From Siphonodentalium dalli (Eukaryota; Mollusca; Scaphopoda; Gadilida; Siphonodentaliidae): a DNA stretch of 64,000 bases. Positions 13,701 through 28,700 of this stretch are shown here, piece by piece (the first letter of the stretch is position 1; each line of letters begins with the position of its first letter). The translations under genes were made by a program, and so were the position numbers. The stretch is taken from positions 143,557,559 to 143,621,558 of the forward strand of contig CP136066.1 in assembly GCA_032622095.1 (NCBI GenBank), given 5' to 3'. The notes under the pieces are model-generated. The model saw only the letters and a program-made list of their open reading frames with translations. It did not search any database and was not told the origin of the DNA.

Positions 13701-16700
13701 AGGGGCATGGTTTATGATAGTCATGTTTTAATACATAAGTAATCCACTTTTTTGAGGTGCACACCAATGGTAGCCCTTCAATAATTATACAAGCAGGTGA
13801 TTGGTTTATTGTAGTAAGATAATCCACTGGAGGGACTAGAGTTATATAAATTACTGATGCTGCTGTCAGGATTGATTAGGGTGAAGGGAATTGCACAATG
13901 CGTTCCGACCATCCTGCCCGGCCTTCGGCCGGAAACGACTCAACAAGGATTGATTTGTAACCAACATGCACTGAAACCAACACTAAAAAGATCGATCTTC
14001 ATTGACACTTCATGTTAGGGTGAAGGGACCACCACAATGCAGTCCGAAACGACTTAACAACAACGGGATTGATTTGTTGTATCAGGGACCACCAGCTTAG
14101 AGGTTTAAAATTGGGAGAAGTCACTTCTCCATGTTTGGTTATTAGGGAGAAGTGGACTGTTATCAGGGAGAAGTAGCCATATGCATGAAGTTCAATTTAC
14201 ACCTCAACATTACCCTTCTATGATCCAGTAAGAACTATTAAACACAAGGGCCCATTTATAAAACCATTAGTGAGAAAGTACATCATTATAATCATTAAAT
14301 ATACCTTAAATAAACATGAGAGATAAGTCACTTCTGCCTGGGGCTAAAAATAGGGAGAAGTGGCACAATTTAGTCGCCCTCTAGGCTGGTCCCTGCTCCC
14401 AACAGTAGTCATTAAATTTGAATATGATGTATATGACTACATGATATAATAAGTGTTTATATGTGACCCGCCATATCAAATCCAGTCGGAAGTCGGGATT
14501 TTTTTACCCTGTGCCAATGCATTCTCTTATATATGCGAGTCGACCATAGGTCGCCTCGCATATATAAATAAGAGAATGCATTGGCCTAACAATTTTTTAC
14601 AATTTTAATAATTTGTTCTTGTATTCTTTAACAATTTTATAATTTCACCCATACAGAGCCCCAGACAAACATGAGCAGACGACACTCTTCTATATGTTTC
14701 TATATATGTGTGGGCTCCCTGCAGGGTAATGGATGTTTTTTATTTTATGTCCTAAAAATTGTAAGAAACATTTATTTAAAAAACATGATAAAAAATTGTT
14801 AGGCCAATGCATTCTCTTATATATGCGAGGCGACCTATGGTCGACTCGCATATATAAGAGAATGCATTGGCACAGGGTAAAAAAATCCCGACTTCCGACT
14901 GGATTTGATATGGCGGGTCACATATGTACCAATGTTTGCTTAAAATGCTCAAATATGGAAGCACAATCCATTGTATAAAGTTATATACAGTATATGTTAC
15001 ATTTCTCTCTGTGCTTCCACACCAGTAGGTTAGACACATACTTTCCCACTCCAGCTCGGCAAGGGTGGCATCGTCAATATCATCTGGTGTGGCCAGGCTG
15101 TCGGGTGTTTTGAGTTCATCGATATCATCAGGAATGTAGTCATCGGCATAATTCTCTGTTCCAATGCTGATGTTTGGTGGTTTAATTTTACGTTTCATAT
15201 GAATGGGGTCAGTGTCCAGAGAATCAGGCCGGCCTACAATTTAAATAAAAATTATACATCATAAATGCAGGGATGAGCATCGTTACTGTGAAATTTGGAT
15301 TTGGGTAAAAACACTTTGAAACATGGACAGAATGAAACCCAATATAAAAACCAAGGATAAATACAGTAATGCCCAAAATAATCGACTTCTTAACCACAGT
15401 AGAATTATTGGTAATATTTCAGGATTTAGTCGGAAATATGGCTTGTTGCCATTCATTGGAAAGCTCTCACTGAGAGCTTTCCAATGAATGGCAACAAGCC
15501 ATATTTCCAACTAAATCCTGAAAAATGACCCATAACTCTGCTGTGGTTAAGTAGTCATTTATTTAGGGCATTACTGTAACTTTAAAAGGGAAAATGTGAA
15601 TAACACCAACACTTCATTGAAAGGCCTTGTGACATTAAAAGGGTGCTGTACACTAAATTTCAACAAAGAGCCAAAATTCTGTCAAAATGGGCAGTCAGAC
15701 CCCAAAATCAAACTTGACTTTTATTTTGTGTTAGTAAACATACATATAAAATTTTAATCCCTTTTGTTCAGTAGAATTAAACTTGACATCTGCGAAATAT
15801 GAACAGACGGATAGAGGGAAAGATGGATGGACAGACCAGAAACATAATAAGTCCTGTTTTTAAAATGGGCCTATAATTATTGGAGAAATCTCATACATCA
15901 CATATTATGGTTCAATTTAATGATGAACTAGTGCCGTCCCAATAGATCCTTGTTGACAACTATTGCGACTTTGAATTAAGTAGTGTTATATATAATTGGA
16001 AATGGTGTCCAGAGAGTTGAGACATCCTGTAAAGTGAACAAGACAATTTTCCTCAACTAAAATTGATTTTATCTGAATTTCCGCTGGGAAATCAACTAAA
16101 ACAAATTAGTAGTTTAGATGAGTGACCAAATTTCCTGGAAAGGTAATATATAAACTTATAAAGCAGGAAAAAACAATTTAAATCATTGTGCGCATGGTTA
16201 GTTATTTTATTTAGTCTTGCAGAAGTTTGAAGTTATTTATGGTGATGTTACTTCATTCACAACATATCAGTAGGGACAAACTTTTTGCAATACTTCAAGG
16301 CATTGCTAAATAAATTAATCTGTTTTTCAGAATATATCACTTCTATATACCCATCAATGCTTATGTTGATTGCATACAGAAAAACATAATTTGGTTGCAT
16401 TTTGTTAAACCTCTGGCGATGGGAGCTGCTCTGTTGCAGCATTAATGATCCTGTGCCAGTGCATTTCCAAAGGGAGCCTCGTATATATAAGAGAATGCAC
16501 TGACCTACAAGGTCAATGTGAATATTGTTAGGCTAATGTATTCTCTTATATATGTAAAGGTTCCCTATGGGAGACTTGAATATATTAGAGAATTCAAAGG
16601 CACAGGGTTTTAACAAAATTTCAGGAAACTCCAGTCATGGAAGAGTTAATAAATGTAATTTATGTAATTATATGTAACAAACCTGGTTTTCCGAATCCCA

Positions 16701-19700
16701 AATTTGTATCGTACATTTCGTCCTCTTGCCATTCGTCATCAAAATCAACATCCTGTGAAGTTAGAAGTATCAATTATCAACAACATGACTAAAGTGATGT
16801 AAACATTATACAAATAGAACACATCAATGGTAGTCAATGTAGTTATTTGACAGATTAAAAAAAAAATTGGTATATGGTCTACATATGAGAAAGTACGGTT
16901 TGACCATTTCTGAAAATTTACACTCCCACATGCATTCGCGCTGTGCAACATGAATAAAGGATGTTAGTTGGTCGAAATTACGTCAAATGACGTCGCAAGC
17001 TCACACCTACTTGCTTCCATTTTTGTGTAGACGCAATTGCAACGAGCTACAAGAATAACATTGGAAATGGGCACTTAATGCCCTTTTAGTCTGCCAGTTG
17101 ACTCGGTTGAGTGTAGATATAAGTAATGGATGTTGATTGAGTTGCTTTCCATAGAGTATAGATGCCAGTTGGTCTGACATTTTATGTGTGGAACATTTTT
17201 GCGTTCCACATAAAATGTCAGACCAAATTGTATTCATACTCTATGTAACGCAAGCAAACCAACATCCATTTCTTTTCAACTTTGTTGATTATTTTAGCTT
17301 CCATGATGATAAGTTATAGTTATTAAATTTCAAATTTGGTATGTGGATTTATCACAAGGAAATGCAGGTTAATTAATATAATTTTGAATGTGAGTCCAGT
17401 CTGATCATTTTGGATGGCATTATGCCCTTTTCGGTTTAAAATTTGCTAATAATATTTTTAAGTCCAGGTGGATTATTCATATGAAGGTGAATGTCAAGAC
17501 ATACTTCAATTCTGTTGTTTCTAAAAAGCCAAAGCCCCGAAGAAAGCCACAGAAGACATGTGGCCAAGCGATGTTTTATTATCGTAGATAAGATGTTATA
17601 TTCATATCAACAATGCATTGTGGAAAATATATTTTATACCATAATTGCCAATGCTAATGTGTGTGTAACACCTGTGTTGTAAATTTCATCTGTGGGTGTA
17701 AATGTTCAAAAGCCATTTTGCGGGTTAAACGTTTATACCCATAGTAGAACTACATTGTAGTCAGCAAAATAGTTCTTCTGTTACATTGATTTAACATTGG
17801 AAGTTGTTATAATATCAATTAAACATGAGGAAAATTGGCTGAATTTCAATCAAACGTAGCTTGCTATAATGTTATATGAACTAGGAAACATATGAATGGG
17901 AATATCAAGTGACTGATGACTGCTGACTCAAAACTATGCATCACTACGCGTGACACACATTGCTTATAGCATCGCATCTGTGTCTCTCGGTGAGGATACA
18001 TTTTAACAGTAGTTAAATTCGCGTAACAAATCAAAACTAACAATTATGGCATAAATAAAATGCAGACATAGTAGTCAAAAGTAAAAATTTTCACCACTCG
18101 TGGTATTGTGTTTTAACCACTCGCCAAAAGGCTTGTGTTTGTAAAAACACAAATCGACTCATGGTGAAAATTAGGTACTCTCGTCTACTATGGGTGTATT
18201 CAATATATAAGTCTTTGTGACAGATTAAGGGTAGCATAGTATGACATTGACCGCATATAAGTTTATGAACATAGGCTCCAAGCCATCTATGTCACACCAT
18301 GTTGCATTCAATTAATTACCCACAATATGTTCCATCGATAATCAATGCCATTTGAAATTTTCTGAAAGAATGATCAAGAAAATCACCTATCGGCCTCTCC
18401 ATAATGTTGTTCTGTTTAACTGCAATTATGAAGAAACAGCCCAGCCAGAGAGACAGGACCAGCTGTCTTGTTTTTCATTATATTTGTGGCTAGAGATTTA
18501 TAACTGGCTTTTTGGCCAATCAAAGACATAGTTTCTTATTGGAGTCAGAACATATGAATATACGTGTATACCCAAATATATGTAATATCTCTGGTTGGCA
18601 GATTAATTTATTGTTGTCCAAATAAACTAATATATATTTGTATTTCTCCATAGTTTCAAAAAGTAGGTCCCATATTTTTTTTAACATTTGGAAAATGACC
18701 ATTTCAATTTCTGTCTTATGATGGTCTTACCATCTGAAGTGAGCAATATAATAAAATACCTAAATTCAATAAAAACTAGCGACATTAACCTCATTACTGC
18801 AGAATGCTGTCATGACATCATGTGCTGGTGGGCCGCTGACGTAATATCCATTATGCAGGGGAAAATTATAACTGGATACATCGAAAACCCTAAAACTAAT
18901 TCCATTCAAAGGCTATTTCCATACACAATACTGGAAAGTCATACACTGCTTATACAATGGTTGCATGGCACCAATTTCTGGGTTACATTATGAAAGATGG
19001 CTAGTGCGCTAGAGTAGCTCCATACTTGGTACAGACATATACGAATAGTGTAATATTTTACATCCATATTCAGTAAGGATGTATAGTAGCGAAGAGGTTA
19101 ACCCTTCCATGACTGGAGCTTCCTGAACTTTTGCAAATACCCTGTGCCAATTCATTCTCTTATATATGCGAGTCTCACAAATGGAGCCTCGCATATATAA
19201 GAGAATACATTTTCCTAACAAAATTTACCTGTACCTTGAAAGCCAGTGCATTCTCTTATATATGTGAGGCTCCATATGTGAGACTTGCATGTATATGATA
19301 ATGCACTGGCACATAATCTTTAATGCTGCACCAGCGCGGCTCCCATCATGAAATGGTTAACAGTAAATTGTTGAGATTCAGATGTTTCTCTACTGTATCA
19401 TTTGTCCACACATATAATCACTAGATCCTTATTTATTAGTTTCCAATATACAGAATATGCCACAACCAATGTGGTCGCAATACACTATAAATATAGTTGG
19501 TGGCGACTTCGCAACCTAACATTCAACAAATTTGATTCATACCTTGGTTCTTGGTGACTCTGAAGAGTCACGATCTCTGAGGTCACCGATATCAGGAGTA
19601 AGAGGGGAAATAACTTCATCTGGTGAGAGAGGAGAAATCGGTGTCCGAGTCTCAGCAGGAGTCTCCACCTATTAAACGAGAATGGATGGATAATTAGATA

Positions 19701-22700
19701 TTGAATATCGGATGCATAAAGAAAAGACAAGTCCTTTAACCCGTTCTGTACTAAATGGATTCTCCCATTAAGTTACAAAAGTATACATTAAAATAGTCTA
19801 TTATCCATCTCGAGGGATGTTAAGGATACATGAGCAGACGTCAACCAGACGAAAAAATAATAAGTGCTGAAGAATTCATGGGATAAGTGTTTGCTGAAAG
19901 TATTATCTGAACTTTTCCTAAAAGAACCACTCATCAATAAGTATTTAGTATGGAAAGGGTTAACATTATCATGTGAATTCTACTGGCAGAGTGGAAAAGA
20001 TCAGCATAGCCAGAATCCAAAACTAAACATGATTATGGTGGATTTTTATTTTCGTGTCCTAGCCTTGTAACTATTTGCGAGGTTTAGATTGGTAAATTCA
20101 TGTTCACACTTCAAGGCACCAAAAGACTAGGCCTATATATATATATATATATATATCTATACTGGTAAATATCATCCAATAGTAGTAGAACCATAATCTG
20201 TCAACACTAAACAGTTTCGAATTAGTGGCCATTGCATATATAGTACAGAATACATGTATAATCATATAGGGCATTCCAAGTGTACGTAGTTGTAGAGTTA
20301 TGAGGGTGTCAATGGGAACTGGCACATGTATGTTATGTGGAAATAGAACATATAGTAGCTTCACATATTATATTTTCCAATGATATAGTCTGTACTCAGG
20401 CGTAGCTGCAGAGTTGTGATATCAATGGGAACTGGTGCAGGTATTTTGTATGGAAATAGAACATAGCTGCCTCACTAATGATATTTTCCCATGCTATAAT
20501 CTGTGTTCAGGTGTAGCTGTAAAGTTATGATATCAATTGGATCTGGTGCAGGTATTTTATGTGGAAACAGAACATAGCTGCTTCACCAATATTTTCCCAT
20601 GCCATAGTCTGTCGGGGCATTGAAGTTTTCCAATCTTAACCTCTCCATTATTTCAGTGCCAATCAGGTGGTCATGGCACTGAAAGAGTTAAGGTTCTCCC
20701 AGTATTGCTGTATTGAACACACATTCAAATTCCAACAACTCGGAATATGTATCCACATGCTTTAATGGAGACGATAAGCATACGTTGACATGTGAGGGTG
20801 TCGAAGAAGTTGTTGTATAATTTGGTGTATAGTTTAATTTTACACAATCCAATTCGATGGTGCTGTATCATCAGATTCCAACAACAGCAACATTTCTTCA
20901 AAGATGCTTTAGTTACCAGAATCAATTAATTACCAAAAAATAATAGTAACCACATAGAATCTTCCAAAATTAGAGCTGAAACGGTTAGACGGATAACCGG
21001 TTAGCATCCGGTTAGCGACGTAACCGGTTAGAAAAAAATGAACCGGACGTAACCGCATCCCGTTGTCAGTTGAATGTGAACGTGAATAATCCTCAAAATA
21101 TTAGGTTAAATGATGCAAAACTAATACTAAATCCTGTGTCACCGATAGTAGAGTGCAATGCAAGCATTAATTGGTACACGCGGTAGTATCAGATACTTAG
21201 TAGCAATTCTCAAACTGTCTGGAAGTGTCGGCGACCTTCAATCAATTCCGACCCTTTGAAGTTTTCTCTGATCTTCCGACAAAAGCACGTGTGCAGTCAC
21301 TGTGTATCAAGTCTGAATGCACACAAGGAAGTGACAACGTAAAAGTGGCATTGTGTGGCAATGCGTGCTTTCGTAACTTAATAGTTAATACTGCATGAAG
21401 CAACATGGATTCAAATTGGAATCACACCACGACATACTAAAACTGTTTTACAGTGGGGTTTATAAAAAAACTATGCAAGTCGACAAAGTTTGATGATTGA
21501 GATCAGCTGTACAATGTCTTCACTCTTCCCGTTCTTCCTCCCTGTTGTGATCTAATATGATCAATTCAATTGAGTGACCAAACAGACATCGTAGTTGAAA
21601 CAACCCAAAACTTCTTCAATGATCTTCCCTTTTATCAAGGAAATTGATGCTCCATGCTACTCTGTAACTGGTTGTGCCTGTGGGACTAATTGACACTCAA
21701 TTTGGCAGTAATTACGTGCGCTCGCGCAACAGTATGGCGATCAGACAGATTCATAGGGGTTGGTGTCACCCTACTCCGTTTCACTCCATGACGTCACCAA
21801 AAACGACGTAAAACCTCGTGGCGTTCTGACATTTTTACTTTGCCGCGTTTTTGCAATGTTTATTTTATGTGTTGTTTTTGATTATTTGTTTGTCGCCGAT
21901 ATCGCCATTTGTCGGGATTCCCTGTTTCTATATCTAAAACTGGCATGCTCGTAGTGAGCCTCGATTTCGATTTTTTCTCCCAGGTCAAAATATGACAAAA
22001 ATAGATCGACCTACATTTTCTCCATCAGAACTCTACATCAAAGAGTCTATAGACTCCTTCGGGACCTACATAGACTCCTTCATTTGGGTATTTTTACTTA
22101 TAATTGGGAAGTTTTATCATTTTTGGTTCGTGCGACGACCTCTTTTTATCGTGCGGGAAAAGAGAGACATTCAAAACGCGATTTCGTAATTCGACGCAAT
22201 AGGCTGAATAGCCTAACCTTCAGCCGAGTTCCGGATCAAATACGACGAATGACGTAACACAAAACAAAACGCATTTGTTGACACAAACATTTTATTATTA
22301 CATAAAATGATCGTTATTGATTAATTATTGATTAATTATTGATATTTATTGTTGCATATTGGCTGCTATCAATATTTACACAAATGGTATTAATTATTTC
22401 TTATAATTGCTCCTTTGGTCAACTTTGACTATCGGAAAATGAAAATGAAAATATGCCGCTGAAAAAAATGTAATCGATATTAAACTCTCATCCATTCGGC
22501 AACATGGAATTGGTTGTAATTACTTAAAATGATTAATATAGTAATTTGCCTTTTATCTGTGATGAAATGAGAAATGGTAATTGTCTTTTTTTGCTAACAT
22601 TAAATTAAATTAAATAAATTAAGTAAAATACAGTGAAATTATTTTTTTAATTATTGTTTATTACATTTTTGCGCACGTTGGCATCTCAGTGAATGCGTGT

Positions 22701-25700
22701 TTTTGATATCGTTAAATGCCGTGAATAAAGTCTTTATTTCAGCTACTATTTCTCACCTAGGTTTGTCCCTGGAGCATGGCATAATGTCGACATAATTAGT
22801 GTGAGAGAAGTCCGCTAGAAATTAGCGGTTAACCGGTTGAAATCCGGCTAACCCCGATGGTTAACCGGTTAGAAGAATGGGTCAACCGTTTCAGCTCTAT
22901 CCAAAATGTGATATACATAAAATATTTGGTCAACGTAAATTGGTATCGAGAATATGTTGGTCGGCTTGTCGATTATTTGCTAGGCCACCAAATATTCCAG
23001 GTGGTGAAAAATAACGGATTTCAAAAATTTATATCTGATAACGTTGAGCTTTTATAGGTGGGTTCCTCGACTCGAATCAAATATGTTTTACCCCCCAAGC
23101 AGCCCCAAGCCAAAGAAATAGTACATTAGGACCATTAATTCAGAAAATGTATCTTTAAACATGTTTATAACATAGTTATTCAGACAATGGGATCAGAGAC
23201 AAGTAGTTTCATTAATGGGTACCTCCTCTTCGAATAATTAATTATTTATTTTATCTATACTTAATGGAATGTCAGGTTCAAGATATATGTTTTCACAGGC
23301 ATAGTTTGTGTATCTGCATTAATGCTCAGGAATCCCTGATTAACCCTTTGAACCCGAGAGACCAGATTACCGGTCCAATCCTTATATTCCTATACCCCGG
23401 GAGACCAGAATACCAGTTCAGAAATAATACGATATTTGACAAGAAATTACAACACAATAAACGCACATATCAACTAGAGTTGTACTTCTACTATTTTGAG
23501 AGAAAAAGTTGGTTTGTAATCGTCGGAAAAGGGGAAGTATTTCGTTAGAAATTTCGCAATCTCAGCATAAATTAACTAGAATTGTGCTTCTACTTTGAGC
23601 TATTGAGTCACATGTTCATACCTCTAATTTTAGCAGACAGGGAGTCTGTTTCTTTGCACATGCACAGATGTGCATTTTGAGAAACGCCTTTTATTGTAGG
23701 CAAAGGATAAGAATTTCGTTATAAATATATAGCGCGACCAAAGGGAGTTGCAATATAATCTACATGTATATTACACCCACAAAAGTTCAGTTAGCATAGT
23801 AGAACGCCGTATAGGTGAGCATGTATACATGTATATACATCCAAGTTAAGAGTATTATGAGTTACATCGTCGGAACACTATATAATGTCAGGTGCTTCAG
23901 GTTGAACAAGTGTATAAAAATATAAGGGATAATAATTGACTGAATTACTTTATAAACACTCAATACAAATGAAAATCCAGAAGAAAAGTTATGCGCCATA
24001 AGCTGCAAAACAAGTTATCTTGATTACTCCAACAATGTACAGAATTAAGAAAAGGCTAATATTACACATTCGTTTTTAACTTTTCACTTGATTACATAAA
24101 GGTAAACACACATGCAACTAAAATACTTTATTCATTGTAGAATTTAGCACATGAATTACTACTAGGCGTTTAACCCTTCCAAGACAGTAACTTCCTGAAA
24201 TTTTTTGAAAAACCTGTGCCAAAGCATTCTCTTATATATGCAATTCTCCCATAGGGAGCCTCAAACATATAAGAGAATGCATTGGCCTAACAATATTTTC
24301 ATTAAACTTGTATTAATGCCAGTGCATTTTCTTATATATGCGAGGCTCCCTATGGGAGACTTGCAAATATAAGAGAATTATAATGCACTGGCACAGGATC
24401 TTTAATGCTGCATCAGCACAGCTCCCATCATGAAAGGGTTAAGGACCTCATTCCCCAAGATAAAGTTTCCTCTACAGAATTACTCAAAGAGAAATATGTC
24501 ACACATTCGATTTCACTTGATTTCATAAAGGTAAACACACATGTATTATGAGCAACTCCAATGCTTTGTTAATTCTAGAACTTAGCACATGAATAACTAC
24601 TAGGCATTTAACCCTTCCATTACTGCAGCTTCCTGAAATTTTGTGAACACCCTGTGCCAATGCATTCTCTTATATATGCGAGTCTCCCATAGGGAGCCTC
24701 ACACATATAAGAGAATGCATTGGCCTAACAATATTTACATTGACCTTGTATTAAAGCCAGTTCATTTTCTTATATATGCGAGGCTCCCTATATAAGAGAA
24801 TGCACTGGCACAGGATCTTTAATGCTGCATCAGCACCGCTCCCATCATGAAAGGGTTAAGGACCTCATTCCCCAAGATATAGTTTCCTCTACAGAAGTAC
24901 TCAAAGAGAAATATGTCACACATTCTTTTTCACTTGATTGCATAAAGGTAAACACACATGTATTATGAGCAACTCCAATGCTTTATTCATTCTAGAACTT
25001 AGCACATGAATTACTAGTAGGCATTAAATACAAACTAGCTTTAACAACTGATAAGGACACATAATAAATCAGCTGTACATATTCTCCCAGTGTGGTCATA
25101 AAATGGTTAATCGATCCAGACTAACACATGCTGCCATATCAAACAACTTTTACATAATATTCCCATTGGACAGACTTGTTAATATTTAGAAAAGGCTAAT
25201 ATTACACATTGGTATTTAACTTTTCACTTGATTGCATAAAGGTAAACACACATGTATTATGAGCAACTCAAATGCATTATTAATTCTAGAATTTAGCACA
25301 TGAATTACTACTAGGCGTTTAACCCTTCCATTACTGCAGCTTCCTGAAATTTTGTGAACACCCTGTGCCAATGCATTCTCTTATATATGCGAGTCTCCCA
25401 TAGGGAGCCTCACACATATAAGAGAATTCATTGGCCTAACAATATTTACATTGACCTTGTATTGAAGCCAGTGCATTTTCTTATATATGCGAGGCTCCCT
25501 GTATAAGAGAATGCACTGGCACAGGATCTTTAATGCTGCATCAGCGCAGCTCCCGTATTTAAAGGGTTGAGGACCTCATTCCCTAAGATATAGTTTCCTC
25601 TACAGAAGTACTCAAAGAGAAATATGTTACGTATTCGTTTTCACTTGATTGCATAAAGGTAAACACACATGTATGTATTATGAGCAACTCCAATGTTTTA

Positions 25701-28700
25701 TTCATTCTAGAACTTAGCACATGAATTACTAGTAGGCATTAAATACAAACTAGCTTTAACAACTGATAAGGACACATAATAAATCAGCTGTACATATTAC
25801 AGTAATGCCCTAAATAATCGACTCCTTAACCACAGCAGAATTATGGGTAACTTTTCAGGATTTAGTCGGAAATATGGCTTGTTGCCATTCATCGGAAAGC
25901 TCTCAGTGAGAGCTTTCCGATGAATGGCAACAAGCCATATTTCCTGATAAGGACACATAATAAATCAGCTGTACATATTCTCCCAGTGTGGTCATAAAAT
26001 GGTTAATCGATCCAGACTAACACACCCTGCCATATCAAACAACTTTTACATAATATTCCCATTGGACAGACTTGTTAGATTTATTAGTTGATATGACCAG
26101 GACTCAATTCGCACCGAGTGATCGGGATATAATCGATATGTGGTGTACACATAAAGTATGGATAATGCTCCCCCGGAGAGTAACACAAGAGTCTTTTCTA
26201 TTTGTTCTGTCATTAAAACAAGAAGCGATTTCAGAACTCTTAATTTACTAAGTTACTTGAAGAAAGATATATGTGTCTGTTTATTTGTTCAGGGAATCAA
26301 GTTGGTTGTTATAGATTAATTGCCAATAATGGATGCATGATTATCTGGATCATGATTTAGGATTTTCTGGCAGGGGGTCATTTGAAGGCCCACTTAATTT
26401 TCGAGTCACCGACTATTTTTTTATAGTGACTTGATATACGGTTTTAATAACAATAATGCCATATAATATGATTAAAATAATATAATTCATCACCATTTTA
26501 AACATCTGTCTCAGAATATACCCATAGAGAAATAGAAAACAGCTAAAATCATAGAGAAGATTACCCCCGTTTTGGCTCCCAGAATGCAACAGAATTCAAA
26601 CCAAAGATGTATTTTCAATGGAAAGGGAAAAACTCTATCTTTAAGATATAGTTATTCTCCCTTCATTGAAAATAATACACTTTTTACTACAATATGGATG
26701 ACAAAAACACGTCAGTTACTCAACAAAAACAACATGTTAACAGTTTATTACACATGATAAGTTGATAGTACAATGTTTTGAAGCTTCCTCTTTCAAATGG
26801 TATATAATATGGCATATATTTTATATATGTGATCTGGGGGTTCGAAAATTAAGTGGTCCTTTAATACGTGCAGAGACACTATAGATGTTGTCATCCAGTT
26901 TATCAATAAAATCTTAGTTAGACTCTTAAAGTACAGTAATGCTCTAAATAATCGACTTGTTAACCATGGCAGAATTATGGGTAATTTTTCAGGATTTAGT
27001 CGGAAATATGGCTTGTTGCCATTCATCGGAAAGCTCTCACTGAGAGCTTTCCGATGAATGGTAACAAGCCATATTTCCGTCTAAATCCTGAAAAATTACC
27101 CATAATTCTGCTGTGGTTAACGAGTCGAATATTTAGTGCATTACTGTATATCAACACTGATCTGTTCGGGTCTATGACTGAATGAGTTAATATAATCACT
27201 GCTTACACTATGTGCATTAAACTGTTATTAAATCAGCGCAATATGCCTGCATAAAGAACACATGCATTACTGTGCTATCCAAAGTGAAGACTTCTACGTA
27301 TACTCTTCATTTATAATAGATTACATTATATCTTGCCGAACTGATGAGTTAAGCATGTGGAGCCAGTCTTCTCTTTTGTGACATACATGTACCTTTTTTG
27401 TGACTGTAGAATGTAAAGCTCTACAGAAGTAGCTTGTGAACATGTAGATTACCAGTCCTCGAAATTGGCCACGGCAATAAGCAATGCTGTGGGAAATGCC
27501 ATGGCAACATGTGGAATCTATAATGCCACAGCATTAAATTTGCCATGGGGCATTTTTCCTAATTTTGAGGGCTGGGTTACAGACTCAACCCTCAGAATGC
27601 AAATTGCAAATGGGAGACTCGCATATATAAGATAATGTATTGGCACAAGGTTTTTGCAAAATTTCAGGAAGCTCCAGTCATGAAAGGGCTAATTGAGATC
27701 TCACTTGACAGATATAGTGCCAAATGAAAATATTTTTGCCAATTGTGAATTATTTTGCATTTGAAAAGTAGCAGCGCGAACACTTGGTAAGAAGCAGCAC
27801 TTCCTACCTTTGCAGCATTTCAGCGAGATCAGTTGACCACAACAGTTTTACAGAAACAGATCATATTGATATATCTTGAACTACATAGACGATAATTGAT
27901 ATTTCATTGATTTTCACATCATAGACCATATAGGGTCTGATCCATTGTTCTCCAGAGTAATTGCCAGCACTACTCAGTGTCAGAAACAATAGGTGTGGAT
28001 TGCATTTCCCGCTCTGACTTCCCCGAGTATCGCAGAATAAATGAGAAGTCCTTCATGATCACATCCTGCCGCTAATGACTTTGTATTATCATCGACAAAT
28101 CTCATGTTCAAACTTCCTCCAACCGACAAGAACTCGACAGCACACCAGTTCCAATACTATTTCAGTTGCATGCCTTTAACACTTTCATGACAGGAGCTGC
28201 GCTGGTGCAACATTAAATATCCTGTTCCAGTGCATTCTCTTACATATGCGAGTCTCACATATATAAGAAAATGTACATGTACTGGCTTAAAGGTCGAGTA
28301 AATATTGTCAGGCAAATGCATTCTCTTATATATGCGAGATTGGGACAGAGTACATGTATACACAAAATTTCAGGAAGCTCCAGTCATGGAAGGTTTAAAT
28401 TCCCCCAAATCCCAAGATGGAAAATAATGCGCCCTATATATGAAATTGCGACATGCCTTCATCATGTATATGAATATAAATGTCAAACTTTCCTGTTTTA
28501 AATTTCCTGTTGAGCAGTTGGTTTGAGCAGAGAAAACAATTTTTTTTTAATTTCATGAAGCAGGAATTAACCCCCAAAAGATAAGGAACTGCTTTTTATG
28601 TCAAATTTCAACATGGGTGGCCCGTTGTGGGGGGGGGGGGGGGGGGGTTGTAATCTGCCGTGGTGTGCCCAATTAAGGGAATATAAAGGCCCGCAGTGGT

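Noticed and set aside
15362-15578. Short frames inside MITE B copies (with [20 protein letters not shown]-like translations at several loci)
   Set aside because: The same peptide recurs because the same hairpin recurs; it ends at random and has no coding context.
18369-18420. ATGGAGAGGCCGATAG before GTGATT on the minus strand as another first exon
   Set aside because: It would leave in phase 1 and cannot join the next exon (16683-16752), which enters in phase 0.
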